Below are positions 15,894 to 23,928 of a DNA stretch of 24,386 bases, one piece after another. The DNA is taken from assembly GCA_026416355.1 (NCBI GenBank), contig JAOAFH010000185.1, forward strand, positions 1 through 24,386, in the 5' to 3' direction. Numbering within the stretch: the first letter of the stretch is position 1; each line of letters starts with the position of its first letter. Under the pieces are notes generated by a model. The model did no database searches. It was given only the letters and a program-made list of their open reading frames with translations, and was not told where the DNA came from. Position numbers and translations under genes: made by a program. The stretch comes from Clostridiales bacterium (GTDB taxonomy: Bacteria; Bacillota; Clostridia; Clostridiales; Caloramatoraceae).

Positions 15894-15899
15894 TTTACA

Positions 15900-17345
15900 C
15901 TAATTTTTTGAAGTTGCCACTTCTGATTTAATATCTTCTATAGTTTTTGCAAATTCCTTAGCCTTAGTTAAGAATATACCTAAAAGTAAAGCTGCAACAG
16001 CTAGGCCAAGTATATTAGAAATCATTGGTGCCATTTTAAATCCTTCTTTAGCTTGCATTATATAACTTACTGAAACATATGACATAAATGTTGCTGGAAC
16101 AGTCGCAATCCAATGGTTTTTATTGTACTTTAATAGATATACAGCTGATGCCCAAAGTGTAACCATTGCTAGTGTTTGATTTGCCCAAGCAAAATATCTC
16201 CATATTATGTCAAAGTTAATAAATGTTAAACCAATACCTACTGCAAACATTGGTACAGCTAATGCTAATCTCTTTGTTATCTTATCTTGTGGGAACTTAA
16301 TCATATCAGCAAGCATTAATCTTGCACCTCTAAATGCTGTGTCTCCAGATGTTATAGGACAAGCTACAACACCAAGCATTGCTAAGAAACCACCAAATGG
16401 TCCAAGTAAGCTCTTTGTTATTTCTAATACTACACCACTTGGTCCAACCTTACCAAGTACAGCTGCAAGTCCTGGAACACCCTTATAGAATGCCATTCCT
16501 GCTGCTGCCCATACAAGCGCAATTATACCTTCTGATATCATTGCACCATAAAATACGCCTCTTCCATACTTTTCATTTTTCATACATCTTGCCATTAATG
16601 GTGATTGAGTTGCATGGAACCCTGAAATAGCACCACAAGCAATTGTTATAAACATCATTGGGAATATAGGTAATCCCTTTGGATGCATATTTGCTAAAGT
16701 TATTTCTGGTATTTGATATCCCTTAATAACAATTCCTCCACCTACACCAACTGCCATAACAACTAAGGCAATACCAAATAGAGGATATAGATTTCCTATT
16801 AAAACATCTATAGGTAGTATTGTTGCTAGGAAATAATATACAAATACTACTACAACCCAGAATGTTAATGTCATGTAAGATGGAGTAATTGCTGCTAAAA
16901 GCTTAGCTGGTCCAGTTACAAATACGACTCCTACTAAAACTAATAGTACTATTGAGAACACTCTCATTATATTTTGTATTTTCTTTCCTAAATAGATACC
17001 TTGAATTTCTGATAAACTTGCTCCCTTATGTCTTATTGAAATCATACCTGAAAGATAATCATGAACTGCACCTGCAAATATACTACCGAAAACAATCCAT
17101 AAAAATGCTGCAGGTCCAAACAGTGCACCTTGAATAGCTCCAAATATAGGTCCTAATCCAGCAATATTTAAAAGCTGAATTAAGAATACCTTCCATGTTG
17201 GCATTGGAACATAATCAATACCATCTTGTAATGTATACGCTGGAGTTTTAAGATTTTCATTGATTCCAAATTCCTTTTCTACGTACTTTCCGTATACTAC
17301 ATAGCCCAATATTAAAAGTATAATACCAAAGATAAATGAGTACAT
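15900..17345 (-). CDS. cstA: CstA-family carbon-starvation transporter (pyruvate/peptide)
   Basis: This polytopic membrane protein of 481 residues has many evenly spaced hydrophobic helices. Characteristic blocks include the N-terminal GKYVEKEFG, TPAYTLQDGIDYVP, FGPAAFLWIVFGSIFAGAVHD, the HATQSPLMARC segment and ITSGDTAFR. Escherichia coli members CstA and BtsT import peptides and pyruvate; the 700-residue proteobacterial form is longer, and this length is normal for Bacillota. The start is placed at the ATG at 17345 right after AAGGAGGGG; a longer frame from 17381 would place the ribosome site inside the gene. The lytS–lytR pair directly upstream on the same strand suggests control by pyruvate or another carbon signal. 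Two TTGTACAA sites lie in the 141-bp upstream gap, and a terminator follows. Confidence 0.94.
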   Translation of the reverse strand: MYSFIFGIILLILGYVVYGKYVEKEFGINENLKTPAYTLQDGIDYVPMPTWKVFLIQLLNIAGLGPIFGAIQGALFGPAAFLWIVFGSIFAGAVHDYLSGMISIRHKGASLSEIQGIYLGKKIQNIMRVFSIVLLVLVGVVFVTGPAKLLAAITPSYMTLTFWVVVVFVYYFLATILPIDVLIGNLYPLFGIALVVMAVGVGGGIVIKGYQIPEITLANMHPKGLPIFPMMFITIACGAISGFHATQSPLMARCMKNEKYGRGVFYGAMISEGIIALVWAAAGMAFYKGVPGLAAVLGKVGPSGVVLEITKSLLGPFGGFLAMLGVVACPITSGDTAFRGARLMLADMIKFPQDKITKRLALAVPMFAVGIGLTFINFDIIWRYFAWANQTLAMVTLWASAVYLLKYNKNHWIATVPATFMSYVSVSYIMQAKEGFKMAPMISNILGLAVAALLLGIFLTKAKEFAKTIEDIKSEVATSKN

Positions 17346-17373
17346 ATTACCCCTCCTTCTTTTGTTTGAAAGT

Positions 17374-17414
17374 TTGTACAATTTATATTTTTATATTATC
17401 ACTATTTTGTACAA
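17374..17414. promoter_or_regulatory. Pair of TTGTACAA palindromes 33 bp apart upstream of cstA
   Basis: TTGTACAA occurs at 17374–17381 and 17407–17414. The 33-bp spacing is close to three helical turns. Between them, on the − strand, GATAAT offers a −10 that lacks a good −35, as in activator-dependent promoters. The response regulator LytR encoded next door is one candidate ligand, although its family usually binds short direct repeats. A third copy sits at the RpiR-type gene. Confidence 0.45.
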
Positions 17415-17486
17415 GCTTCATTCTTTTTGGGGTAAAATGCATATATTAAAACTTAAAATGTTTATAATGAAATCTAAATTGCAATT

Positions 17487-18251
17487 TTATAAATTATAAA
17501 ACTCTTTTATTAACTTTCCTTTACTTCTACTTACAGGCACTTCTGATTTATCACTATCTTTCATTATTAATTTATATGTACCATTGAACCACGGATGTAT
17601 TTCCTTAACTTTGCTTGAATTAACCAAAAAGCTCCTATGTGTTCTTAAAAAATTAGTCATTTCCTCTAGTTCATTTAAAGTAAACTTTGTCTCTAACTTA
17701 TTGTTATTTGTTTTAACTATTGTCTTATCCTCTTCTATTGAAAAATAAAAAACGTCATCTAAATCTACTAAAATTATTTTTTCGTTTTGTTCACATGGAA
17801 TTTTTATTTCTCTTTGTTTTAAAACATTTTTAATTGTTTTTTCTATTGTTTTTTCATCAAAGTTAGATGCTCTATTTTGCCTACTTAGTAATCTTTCTTC
17901 AATTCTATTAATTGTAATATCAAATCTTTGTTCATCTATTGGTTTTAATACATAATCTAACGCGTTATAATCAAATGCATTTAGTGCATAATCTTCATAA
18001 GCAGTAATAAAAATAATCTCAATCTCTTTATTTTTTATTTTTATGATTTTGCATAATTCAACTCCACTTCCACCAGGAATATTTATGTCTAAAAAAGCAA
18101 CATCAAAATTTGTATCATCTATCTTACTTAGTGCTTCTTGCATATTATTGGCCACATCAACAATTTCAAAGTAACTATACTTACTTAATAAATACTTCAA
18201 TTCTTCAACTGCAGGTTGTTCGTCTTCAACAATTAAACATCTAATGCTCAT
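17487..18251 (-). CDS. lytR: LytTR-family response regulator (LytR/BtsR-like)
   Basis: The N-terminal receiver domain (1–125) has Glu9/Asp10 (VEDE), phospho-acceptor Asp55 (FLDINIPG), Thr83 (ITAY) and Lys103 (KPID). A short linker leads to a C-terminal LytTR DNA-binding domain (about 150–254), with typical blocks EKIILVDLDDVFYF, THRSFLVN and VPVSR. Length 254 is normal. It is the partner of the sensor kinase encoded immediately upstream; the two genes overlap by 4 nt (ATGA). Likely targets are the cstA promoter next door and perhaps its own operon. Relatives in Bacillus subtilis (LytT) and Escherichia coli (BtsR) activate pyruvate-transporter genes. No clear terminator separates it from cstA. 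Confidence 0.95.
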   Translation of the reverse strand: MSIRCLIVEDEQPAVEELKYLLSKYSYFEIVDVANNMQEALSKIDDTNFDVAFLDINIPGGSGVELCKIIKIKNKEIEIIFITAYEDYALNAFDYNALDYVLKPIDEQRFDITINRIEERLLSRQNRASNFDEKTIEKTIKNVLKQREIKIPCEQNEKIILVDLDDVFYFSIEEDKTIVKTNNNKLETKFTLNELEEMTNFLRTHRSFLVNSSKVKEIHPWFNGTYKLIMKDSDKSEVPVSRSKGKLIKEFYNL

Positions 18252-19867
18252 TTTTCCGCCTCCGTAATTGGTATTTTGATAATAGTTTTAGCTCCACCTT
18301 CTATAGATGAATCCATAATAAATTTAAAATCTTTATTATAATATAAATTTAATCTTTCTTTAATATTGCTTATACCTATTCCTTCCCCCTTATTTAAAAA
18401 GTTGTCTTCTACTGAACTTAATCCAACACCTGTATCTTCTATTACAAATAACATATAATTTTCTTCTATGCTAGCCTTTAAAAAAACACTGCCTCCTACC
18501 GCTTTAGGGGATATTCCATGTTTAATAGAATTTTCAACGATAGGTTGCAAAATAAAACCTGGTATCCTATTATTAAAAATTCTTTCATCAACTTCACTAT
18601 AGTAATTAAGCCTTTCTCCAAACCTTGCCTTTTCTATGTTAATATAGGAATTAATTAAATCAAGCTCATCACTAACCTTTACGAAGTCATCATCTCTTTT
18701 TAAAGTTGACCTAAAATAATTAGATAAGTTCAATATTAATTCTCTTGCCTTTATTGGATTTGTTCTGCAAAAGGATGCTATTGTATTTAAAGCGTTAAAA
18801 AGAAAATGTGGATGTATTTGTGCTTTTAAAGCTTTAAGCTCTGATTTATATGCATTTTGTGCTATTTTATTTAGTCTATTTATCTCAAGTTGCATTGACA
18901 TAAGTTCTCCTAATTCTTCAAGAAAATCAAAGTAATATTTATTTGTATCATTACAATTTTTAAGTTCTACTCCTAGTACTCCGTTAAATTCATTTTGTTG
19001 AGAGTAAAATTTTATAATATAAAAACATTTGTCTTTAAAATTAACAAGTTGACATTTTATATTGTTATCTATATCCTTTAACATTTCCTTTATTTCTGAA
19101 TCAGAATTTTTTGTTGAATATAAAATACCATTTATATCACAAATAAATACACAGTTAGCCCCCGTCTCTTCTGAAATGATATTTGCTATTTCCCTGGCAC
19201 TTTCTTTATTTAAACCTGACTTGGTATATAATGATGTTCTCTTTGCAATATTTAAAGCTTTAAAGGCATTAAAGGCAGCCACTCTATTCAATTCCCATTT
19301 TACACCATCTATTATATTTATAAATAATGCTACTCCTATTGCGTTAATTAATATCATAGGAAGACCTATCAACTTTTCAAGTTCAACAGCTGCTACATAT
19401 GGCTTTGCAACTAAAATTACGATTATTACCTGTGCTATTTCAGCTACAACACCTGCTATAAAACTAAGAATCAACGTATTATTATTTTTATAAAGATATT
19501 TTTTAAAATATCCTCCAATTAACCCTTCTGCGATTGTTGAATATGCACATGCTACAGCTGTAAACCCTCCTAAAGTGTACCTATGAACTCCTGCAATCAA
19601 GCCAACTATCCCACCAATAACAGGACCACCTACAAGTCCTGCTACTATTGCACCAATTGGTCTTATATTTGCAATTGCACCACCTTGAACCTTTATTCCT
19701 AAATATGTACCTAAAATAGACAATATAGAAAAAAACATTATTAAAAGCATATAATCGTCTAAATAGAGCTTTCTTGTAAAAAACTTTTTAAACAGAATTG
19801 TTTGAGAAAATACATACGCCGCCAAAGCAACTATCGACATTTTTTCAAATAATTGTAGATATAACAT
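18248..19867 (-). CDS. lytS: Membrane sensor histidine kinase, LytS/BtsS type
   Basis: This 539-residue kinase has a 5TMR-LYT membrane sensor (about 1–190), including the NIRPIGAIVAGLVGGP and GLIAGVHRYTLGG blocks. A GAF-like cytosolic region (about 205–330) follows. The catalytic part is of the His_kinase type: phospho-acceptor His354 in HPHFLFNALNT, N-box PIVENSIKHG and G-box IEDTGVGLS. Family members sense pyruvate (BtsS, LytS of Bacillus) or cell-envelope signals (staphylococcal LytS). The neighbouring cstA favours the first. The start follows GGGGGAG; the gene begins 13 nt after rluB and overlaps lytR by 4 nt, so rluB–lytS–lytR form one transcript. Confidence 0.95.
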   Translation of the reverse strand: MLYLQLFEKMSIVALAAYVFSQTILFKKFFTRKLYLDDYMLLIMFFSILSILGTYLGIKVQGGAIANIRPIGAIVAGLVGGPVIGGIVGLIAGVHRYTLGGFTAVACAYSTIAEGLIGGYFKKYLYKNNNTLILSFIAGVVAEIAQVIIVILVAKPYVAAVELEKLIGLPMILINAIGVALFINIIDGVKWELNRVAAFNAFKALNIAKRTSLYTKSGLNKESAREIANIISEETGANCVFICDINGILYSTKNSDSEIKEMLKDIDNNIKCQLVNFKDKCFYIIKFYSQQNEFNGVLGVELKNCNDTNKYYFDFLEELGELMSMQLEINRLNKIAQNAYKSELKALKAQIHPHFLFNALNTIASFCRTNPIKARELILNLSNYFRSTLKRDDDFVKVSDELDLINSYINIEKARFGERLNYYSEVDERIFNNRIPGFILQPIVENSIKHGISPKAVGGSVFLKASIEENYMLFVIEDTGVGLSSVEDNFLNKGEGIGISNIKERLNLYYNKDFKFIMDSSIEGGAKTIIKIPITEAEK

Positions 19868-19880
19868 ATAATCTCCCCCA

Positions 19881-20588
19881 TTAAAGTGATTTTAAATAAT
19901 TTATCTCGTGTTCATTTAAATATCTCCACTTACCCACTTCTAATTCTCCCAATTTTAGTTCTCCAATTTGTATTCTTTTTAATTTTAATACTTTATGTCC
20001 AATAGCTTCACACATTTTTCTAACTTGTCTGTTTTTGCCTTCGTGTATTATAACCTCAATTATGCTAGTTTTACCTTTATTTTTTAAAATTCTAATTTTG
20101 GCAGGGGATGTAATGTAGTCTTCTATTTTTAACCCAGTTCTAAATCTATTCATTTCATCTAACGTTGGCACTCCTTGCACCTCTGCAATGTAAATCTTAT
20201 TAACCTCCTTAGATGGATGCATTAATTTATTAGCTAATTCACCATCATTAGTTAGTAACAACAATCCCGAAGTATCATAATCTAGTCTCCCTACTGGAAA
20301 AACTCTTTCGTTTATATTAACTAAATCAATTACAGTTTTTCTATTAAATTGATCCTTTGCTGATGTTATAACTCCAACTGGTTTGTTGAGCATAATATAT
20401 ATTTTATTATTAACTGGTTTAACAATTTTCCCATTTACTTCTACTTTATCTTTTGAAGTATCAATCATTACTATTTCTTTTATAATTTTACCATTAACTT
20501 TTACTTGCCCACTTAATACCAATTCTTCTGCCTTCCTTCTTGATGCTATACCACAACTTGCCAAATATTTTTGTATTCTCTCTTGCAT
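19881..20588 (-). CDS. rluB: rRNA pseudouridine synthase RluB (RsuA/RluB family)
   Basis: The 235-residue enzyme has an N-terminal S4 RNA-binding domain (about 1–47, MQERIQKYLASCGIASRRKAE). The catalytic domain carries the family motif GRLDYDTSGLLLLTNDGELA; Asp103 is the nucleophile. It probably converts one uridine in helix 89 of 23S rRNA to pseudouridine, by analogy with RluB of Bacillus; RsuA-type 16S specificity cannot be fully excluded from sequence alone. GGGAGGATT lies before the ATG. It has a strong promoter and is the first gene in front of lytS–lytR. Confidence 0.94.
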   Translation of the reverse strand: MQERIQKYLASCGIASRRKAEELVLSGQVKVNGKIIKEIVMIDTSKDKVEVNGKIVKPVNNKIYIMLNKPVGVITSAKDQFNRKTVIDLVNINERVFPVGRLDYDTSGLLLLTNDGELANKLMHPSKEVNKIYIAEVQGVPTLDEMNRFRTGLKIEDYITSPAKIRILKNKGKTSIIEVIIHEGKNRQVRKMCEAIGHKVLKLKRIQIGELKLGELEVGKWRYLNEHEINYLKSL

Positions 20589-20612
20589 TTTAATCCTCCC
20601 TTCGATATTAAT

Positions 20613-20641
20613 ATTATAATATTTACTAATCCTTAAAACAA
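20613..20641 (-). promoter_or_regulatory. Predicted promoter of rluB–lytS–lytR
   Basis: Leftward, TTGTTT (20641–20636), a 17-nt spacer and consensus TATAAT (20618–20613) lie 24 nt before the rluB start. Confidence 0.65.
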
Positions 20642-20682
20642 TGATAATAGAAAATGTGATTTATGAATTATATCATTTTTGT

Positions 20683-20711
20683 TTGAATATTAATTAAATA
20701 TAATTTATAAT
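20683..20711 (+). promoter_or_regulatory. Predicted promoter of the DnaQ-like exonuclease gene
   Basis: TTGAAT (20683–20688), a 17-nt spacer and consensus TATAAT (20706–20711) lie 32 nt upstream of the start codon. It is divergent from the rluB promoter, with 41 bp between the two −35 elements. Confidence 0.7.
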
Positions 20712-20743
20712 GGTTATGACTTGTTTAAAAGGAGTGAATATTA

Positions 20744-21280
20744 ATGTTTATTAATAGCTTACGTTATACAGATAAAAGTTATAATGAATTTATAGCTTTA
20801 GACTGTGAAACAACAGGTTTAAAACCTGATGAACATAAAATTATTGAAATAGCAGCAATAAAATATAAAAATGGTGAAATAGTAGATACTTTTCATACCT
20901 TGATTAATCCACAAGTACACATACCATACTATATTACAAAAATAAATGGAATAAGTGACGACATGGTTAAGGACAAGCCAACAATAGAAGAGGTAATGCC
21001 TAAATTGATAAAATTTATTGGTAATTTACCTATAGTTGCTCATAATGCTTCATTTGATGCTAAATTTTTAAAATGTGCTTCTTACAAATTATTTGGTAAA
21101 GACTCAATAAATAATTACTTTATAGATACATTAAAAATAGCACGAATGATATATCCTCATCTTCCAAATCATAAGCTAGAAACAATAAAAAACTACTTGG
21201 GTTTAAATTTAAAAAGCCACAGGGCTTATGATGATACAATTGTTGCAGCCAATATTTATTTAGAATACTGCAATAGATAA
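20744..21280 (+). CDS. DnaQ-like DEDDh 3'-5' exonuclease
   Basis: This 178-residue stand-alone exonuclease has all DEDDh residues: Asp20 and Glu22 (LDCETTG), Asp105 (HNASFDAKFL), His159 and Asp164 (HRAYDD, H-x4-D). It could be a DNA polymerase III epsilon-like proofreading or repair exonuclease. The lack of extra domains and of a clamp-binding tail leaves the partner unknown. AAAAGGAGTGAAT precedes the ATG. It is monocistronic. The stop codon lies directly against the first base of the 299-bp palindromic element, which must act as, or replace, its terminator. Confidence 0.93.
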   Translation: MFINSLRYTDKSYNEFIALDCETTGLKPDEHKIIEIAAIKYKNGEIVDTFHTLINPQVHIPYYITKINGISDDMVKDKPTIEEVMPKLIKFIGNLPIVAHNASFDAKFLKCASYKLFGKDSINNYFIDTLKIARMIYPHLPNHKLETIKNYLGLNLKSHRAYDDTIVAANIYLEYCNR

Positions 21281-21579
21281 GGGGCTGTTGCACTTGATTA
21301 TTTTTTAAAGTTAACTTGAATTAGGAGATAAAGTAAGAGCCATTGAACAATTAAAGAAGTATATAGATATAAACAGTAGAACCTCTTAGATTTTCGACTT
21401 TAAAAAATCTGTAATTCGGCACACGGATGTGCCGAGCCGAGTCGCATCCACGGACGGATGCTGACGAGGGTAAGAATTTTTAAACAAAGAAAATCTTAGA
21501 GGTTCTTTGTGAAATATCATAATACTTCGTAATTGTTAATGGCTCTTGTCTTTTCTTTAAATATAAGTGCGACAACCCC
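21281..21579. mobile_element. MITE-like 299-bp inverted-repeat element with GC-rich double-hairpin core
   Basis: The ends are GGGGCTGTTGCACTT on the left and, on the opposite strand, GGGGTTGTCGCACTT on the right. The two ~120–135-nt arms stay complementary with small indels: shared blocks include TTTAAAG, AAGAGCCATT, AACAATTA, GAAGTAT, AGAACCTCT, AGATTTTC and TTTAAAAA. The left arm has about 20 extra bases near 21311–21332. The core (21415–21471, 65 % GC in a very AT-rich region) holds two perfect hairpins: CGGCACA-CGGA-TGTGCCG (21417–21434) and GCATCC-ACGGAC-GGATGC (21444–21461). It has no coding potential. A target-site duplication is not clear (flanks ATAA and ATTTAA). It fills the gap between two convergent genes exactly. 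It may be a MITE, a bidirectional terminator, or a structured RNA. The ends recall several IS families, but no parent IS is identified. Confidence 0.75.
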
Positions 21580-21581
21580 AT

Positions 21582-22862
21582 TTAAATTAATTTCTGTTTA
21601 AATATATCTTTTATCATCAATGCCTCTACTTTTTTGTTTATTATTTCTTTGTCTGTTGTGTATAAATTGAGTTTTTTCATTCTTTCAAAGTACTCAGAAC
21701 CTGCAAATGTATATCTTTTCTTTAAACCATCCTTCTTTCTCTTTGTTTCATTTTCATATTTAATAATATCACCAGTACACAACGATACAGGCAGTTCAAT
21801 TCCATTTAAACCCATTAAACTTCTTACTGCATTATATCCTGCTAGTGTTCCTGTAACTATTGCTTCTGTATGTCCTACAAATAATCCACTCTTTTCTCCA
21901 CCTACATACAAATTATCTAATCCTATAACCTTCATAGTATCATTCCTAGGTGCCATTGATAAATATCTAATTGAATTTGCTTTTCCTCCTGCATAAGGAT
22001 CTATAAACCTAACATTTTCAAACCCTTTTAACTTTCTTAATTTTTCTAATGGATAATAGCTAGTCATCAATTTGGCATGGCCAGTATCAAGTAATATAAT
22101 TTTTTCTGCAAACTCCTTTAGTGCATATTGTTGGCATACCTTCATTTTTAGTTTTTCTGGGTTTATGTCCTCTTGTGGTACATCTGTAATATATACCCCC
22201 TTTGTATTTAGTTCATCTCTTATTTCCTTAGAAAGCGAATCTTTATCTAACTTACATGAACCACTCATTGCTCCAAAAACTCCATCATCTCTCATACCAA
22301 GTATATCCTCAACCCCTGCTCTTTGGCTAATACTTATTCTTGGACCATAGGCTGGACATCTTAATATACACATCGAACATCCTTTTCCATATCTAATGCA
22401 ATTTCCCATCGGTCCAGTAGAACCAGTTGTTTCAATAAATACATCACCATCTATCCTAGTACCACTGTCTAAAAACACAGCTTTTATCTTTTTATCTTCA
22501 ACATCTACATCGACAACACGGGTTTCAAATAGCACTCTTATTCCCATATCTAATATATATCTTCTCACATGAGCCTCAATTATTGTAACATCATACAGAT
22601 CTGCATGTTTATGACCAGGAAATTCTATACTTTTATGTCTTGTGCATCTATCTATAATATTAAATAAATCATCTGCTCCTAAAGCTATTAACTCTTCAGC
22701 AGCAGTATATCTCCCATTATTTCTCATTATTCCTCCGACATTGCCAAGACCTAATAGCATATCCGTTCTTTCTATTAAAAGTACATCTGCACCACATTTT
22801 TTTGCTTGAATTGCCGCTGCACATCCTGCCCATCCACCACCAATAACTACAACATTCATCAT
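21582..22862 (-). CDS. FAD-dependent oxidoreductase with four-cysteine insertion, substrate unknown
   Basis: This 426-residue flavoprotein begins with a dinucleotide-binding motif (VVVIGGGWAG, 4–13, then an acidic residue Glu31). It ends with the second FAD-contact block (LYVGGEKSGLFVGHTEAIVTGTLAG). Cysteines 155, 162, 165 and 169 (spacing C-x6-C-x2-C-x3-C, in GNCIRYGKGCSMCILRC) could bind an iron–sulfur cluster. It is closest in layout to the FAD_oxidored/GidA-like group, but I do not recognise a characterised relative. It overlaps the upstream PyrK-like gene by 4 nt, so the two proteins are probably one complex in which electrons pass between NAD(P)H, FAD and Fe–S centres. The start is the first of two tandem ATG codons, 7 nt after GGAGG. 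The stop lies 2 nt from the palindromic element. Confidence 0.88.
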   Translation of the reverse strand: MMNVVVIGGGWAGCAAAIQAKKCGADVLLIERTDMLLGLGNVGGIMRNNGRYTAAEELIALGADDLFNIIDRCTRHKSIEFPGHKHADLYDVTIIEAHVRRYILDMGIRVLFETRVVDVDVEDKKIKAVFLDSGTRIDGDVFIETTGSTGPMGNCIRYGKGCSMCILRCPAYGPRISISQRAGVEDILGMRDDGVFGAMSGSCKLDKDSLSKEIRDELNTKGVYITDVPQEDINPEKLKMKVCQQYALKEFAEKIILLDTGHAKLMTSYYPLEKLRKLKGFENVRFIDPYAGGKANSIRYLSMAPRNDTMKVIGLDNLYVGGEKSGLFVGHTEAIVTGTLAGYNAVRSLMGLNGIELPVSLCTGDIIKYENETKRKKDGLKKRYTFAGSEYFERMKKLNLYTTDKEIINKKVEALMIKDIFKQKLI

Positions 22863-23845
22863 TTACCATCCTCCACATAATAGTACTCAAGAGGGTTATA
22901 TTGTTGTTTACATGAACGAATTTCTTTTCCTGATAGCTTAACTATGCAGCTACCACAAATACCTTCTCCACAACACATAATGCTATTATTTACGCTTGCA
23001 AAACATATATCAGTCCTTCTAACATGAATGTAATTGATTATTAAACTATTAAATTCATCATCTCCTGCTGCCAAAACAACATCAATATTTTCTTTCTCTA
23101 ATATGTCTTTAATATATTTTTTAAAATCATCAGTTAATGTTTTGTCCTTATAATTTATAATTGATAGGTTATTCACTTCTGCTCCATATTTTGTATAATA
23201 ATCTGTACATATATTTTTATCACTTCTACCTTTATCAAGTAAAGCAATTATTTTATTATTATTTAATGTTAGTCTCCTTGTAACCAAAACTCCTGGTGCA
23301 GCTGCTACACCTCTGCCTAATATTAATACACTTTTATCCTTTAAGTTTCTTAAAAATCTCTGTCCCTGTATTCCATTCCAATAAGGACCTTTTACCATAA
23401 TTTTCTCATTACAATCTTTAATATCCTTTGTTTTTATTCCATGAATTTTAATTAATAACTTTATACTTTGTTGTTCATAATTTATATCCATAATTGATAT
23501 AGGGGTTCCAAAATAATCAGGGAAATTAGGTGATTTTAAAAATACATATGCTCCAATGTTATCAAGTTCTCTTAAAAGCGAATTGGATACCCTAATATCA
23601 TAAATCAGTAAGTCATCTCTAATTTTTTCAATAGCAATTATATCACATTTTTTATATTGCCTAGTCTTTTTAGCTTTGTTACCATTTTTTAATAGCTCTT
23701 CATATATACATGTTCCCTTCCAATAAAGGCAATCACAGAAGACTTTATTCTGAAGTTGGCTACATATAATACACTCTCCTTTTTCCGCCAAATGGCAAGG
23801 ACAATATTCACTACCTGCATCTATACATTCTACAAACTTATACAC
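22859..23845 (-). CDS. PyrK-like FAD/NAD-binding [2Fe-2S] electron-transfer protein with Cys-rich N-terminus
   Basis: 328 residues. The N-terminal 65 residues carry eight cysteines (7, 15, 17, 25, 28, 37, 39, 46) that look like an added metal or Fe–S binding module. The middle is ferredoxin-reductase-like: a flavin-barrel region (GTPISIMDI, about 117–125) and an NAD-binding motif LILGRGVAAAPG. The C-terminus has a PyrK-type [2Fe-2S] motif, Cys292-x4-Cys297-x2-Cys300-x11-Cys312 (CGEGICGSC). True PyrK serves dihydroorotate dehydrogenase; no pyrD is adjacent and the N-terminus is foreign to PyrK, so a different partner, the flavoprotein encoded next, is likely. The start is GTG at 23845 with GGGGTGAG upstream; an ATG is not better placed. 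No convincing promoter was found. Confidence 0.88.
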   Translation of the reverse strand: MYKFVECIDAGSEYCPCHLAEKGECIICSQLQNKVFCDCLYWKGTCIYEELLKNGNKAKKTRQYKKCDIIAIEKIRDDLLIYDIRVSNSLLRELDNIGAYVFLKSPNFPDYFGTPISIMDINYEQQSIKLLIKIHGIKTKDIKDCNEKIMVKGPYWNGIQGQRFLRNLKDKSVLILGRGVAAAPGVLVTRRLTLNNNKIIALLDKGRSDKNICTDYYTKYGAEVNNLSIINYKDKTLTDDFKKYIKDILEKENIDVVLAAGDDEFNSLIINYIHVRRTDICFASVNNSIMCCGEGICGSCIVKLSGKEIRSCKQQYNPLEYYYVEDGK

Positions 23846-23928
23846 TATCTCTCACCCCTTCCTCCATATAATTAGAATATTCTCTATCGAATTCATTTGT
23901 TACAAAATCAATCCCAAACAATAAAAAT

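Noticed and set aside
17346..17381. Longer N-terminus of CstA
   Set aside because: The extension encodes the AAGGAGGGG ribosome site of the real start at 17345, and its residues (KLSNKRRRGN) are unlike the family.
17420..17486. Terminator after lytR
   Set aside because: AAATTGCAATTT is palindromic, but there is no GC-rich stem and no T run follows, so it was not called.
19062..19493. 143-codon open frame opposite lytS
   Set aside because: It lies fully within the antisense of a well-supported kinase gene, with no ribosome site or known motif.
21281..21579. tRNA or riboswitch inside the 21281–21579 gap
   Set aside because: The two GC-rich hairpins do not form a cloverleaf and lack T-loop and anticodon features; convergent gene ends on both sides argue against a riboswitch.
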